In this document: positions 12,236 through 12,483 of the stretch, piece by piece
Layout: each line of letters opens with the position of its first letter
How positions within the stretch are numbered: the stretch's first letter is position 1
Source: Candidatus Bathyarchaeota archaeon
GTDB taxonomy: Archaea; Thermoproteota; Bathyarchaeia; RBG-16-48-13; GCA-020355125
NCBI GenBank assembly: GCA_026014905.1
Contig: JAOZHK010000247.1
Location: 1 to 12,483 of the forward strand
DNA length: 12,483 bases
Reading direction: 5' to 3'
The notes under the pieces: model-generated
The model's input: the letters and a program-made list of their open reading frames with translations, nothing else
Databases searched by the model: none
Told to the model about the DNA's origin: nothing
Translations under genes and position numbers: made by a program

Positions 12236-12483
12236 ATGAAAGAACTTCTCGCTGAAGGATATATTCTATACGCAGAACCTCTCGCGTCGCCAGTGAAACG
12301 GATAACTTGGTTCGCCTATCGACCTGACATCTTTGGATTACACGTGACTCAGAACCTCTTCAAACTAGTTTTTGTTGAATGTGAAACCGCACCAACAAAA
12401 ACCAAAGTCAGTAAAAAAACAACACAGATTAAAACCACATTTCGATTCCAAAAACGCTTAAATGAATTACATCACCTGCGATC
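12236..12483 (+). CDS. partial unidentified gene running off the right edge
   Basis: From ATG 12236 a frame stays open to the window end (82 residues seen). I do not recognise it with certainty. It reads ITWFAYRPDIFGLH, then a hydrophobic strand and charged pair LFKLVFVECETAPTKTK, then a basic stretch RFQKRLNELHHLR. An Asp (31) followed by ExE on a strand (Glu 48, Glu 50) and lysines is reminiscent of PD-(D/E)xK nuclease folds, but this is a weak pattern. No Shine-Dalgarno is visible; T-rich TTTAAT (12214-12219) is slightly too near for a standard TATA. The upstream 12128-12235 shows nothing else. Confidence 0.6.
   Translation, partial: MKELLAEGYILYAEPLASPVKRITWFAYRPDIFGLHVTQNLFKLVFVECETAPTKTKVSKKTTQIKTTFRFQKRLNELHHLR

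Noticed and set aside
1..12483. CRISPR array, rRNA or intact transposase
   Set aside because: No regularly spaced repeat-spacer units, no rRNA core sequences and no transposase or integrase motifs were found.

Overview
The window is almost certainly archaeal chromosome or a large archaeal replicon. The strongest evidence is a tRNA-Gln(CUG) gene on the minus strand that only folds as a tRNA if two introns are removed, each with a bulge-helix-bulge-like splice structure. Supporting evidence is a geranylgeranyl-reductase-family flavoprotein (archaeal ether-lipid chemistry), archaeal-type TATA boxes placed about 35-40 bases before several start codons (very short leaders), and small winged-helix and C2H2 zinc-finger proteins of archaeal style. 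Two-intron tRNAs occur mainly in TACK and some Asgard-type lineages, but I cannot place the organism further.

Layout. 1-2330 is an accessory-looking stretch on the minus strand. It holds a small two-helix membrane protein, a small ribbon-helix-helix-like protein, a ZIP metal transporter and about 0.85 kb with no convincing gene. This stretch carries two extra copies of the 3' end of the tRNA-Gln gene (501-519 and 1417-1440) in addition to the real one (2328-2351), as expected for scars of integration at a tRNA gene. 2328-3404 holds the tRNA, a small winged-helix protein and, divergently, an Nfu-type iron-sulfur scaffold preceded by a 17-codon overlapping ORF. 3496-4995 is a phytoene-desaturase-like FAD oxidoreductase. 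5144-5524 is a carboxymuconolactone decarboxylase/AhpD-like gene interrupted by one in-frame TGA. 5873-6304 is a JAMM/MPN+ metalloprotease. 6551-7782 is an MFS exporter whose first transmembrane helix is out of frame with its best start codon. 7945-9000 is an amidohydrolase-2 family metal-dependent hydrolase. 9165-9695 is a membrane-anchored, predicted beta-rich protein. 10069-11418 is the geranylgeranyl-reductase-like flavoprotein. 11609-12094 is a winged-helix plus zinc-finger mini-operon. An unidentified gene runs off the right edge from 12236.

Two short DNA words recur between genes through the whole window: an alternating pyrimidine-purine word of the type TACGCGCGCGTA (11 places) and a GCTAGC/AGCTAGCT word (about 11 places). 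Both are nearly absent from the well-supported coding regions. The CGCG word often lies within about 25 bases of a gene's 3' end. I do not know a named element that explains either word; they are, with the tRNA scars, the most interesting structure here.

The genes do not form one pathway. Two flavoproteins fit isoprenoid/lipid metabolism, Nfu fits Fe-S assembly, ZIP fits divalent metal uptake, and the JAMM protein may process ubiquitin-like or sulfur-carrier proteins. The MFS exporter and amidohydrolase look like a bacterial-type pair on the same strand and may have been acquired by transfer. No CRISPR array, rRNA, intact transposase or integrase was seen.
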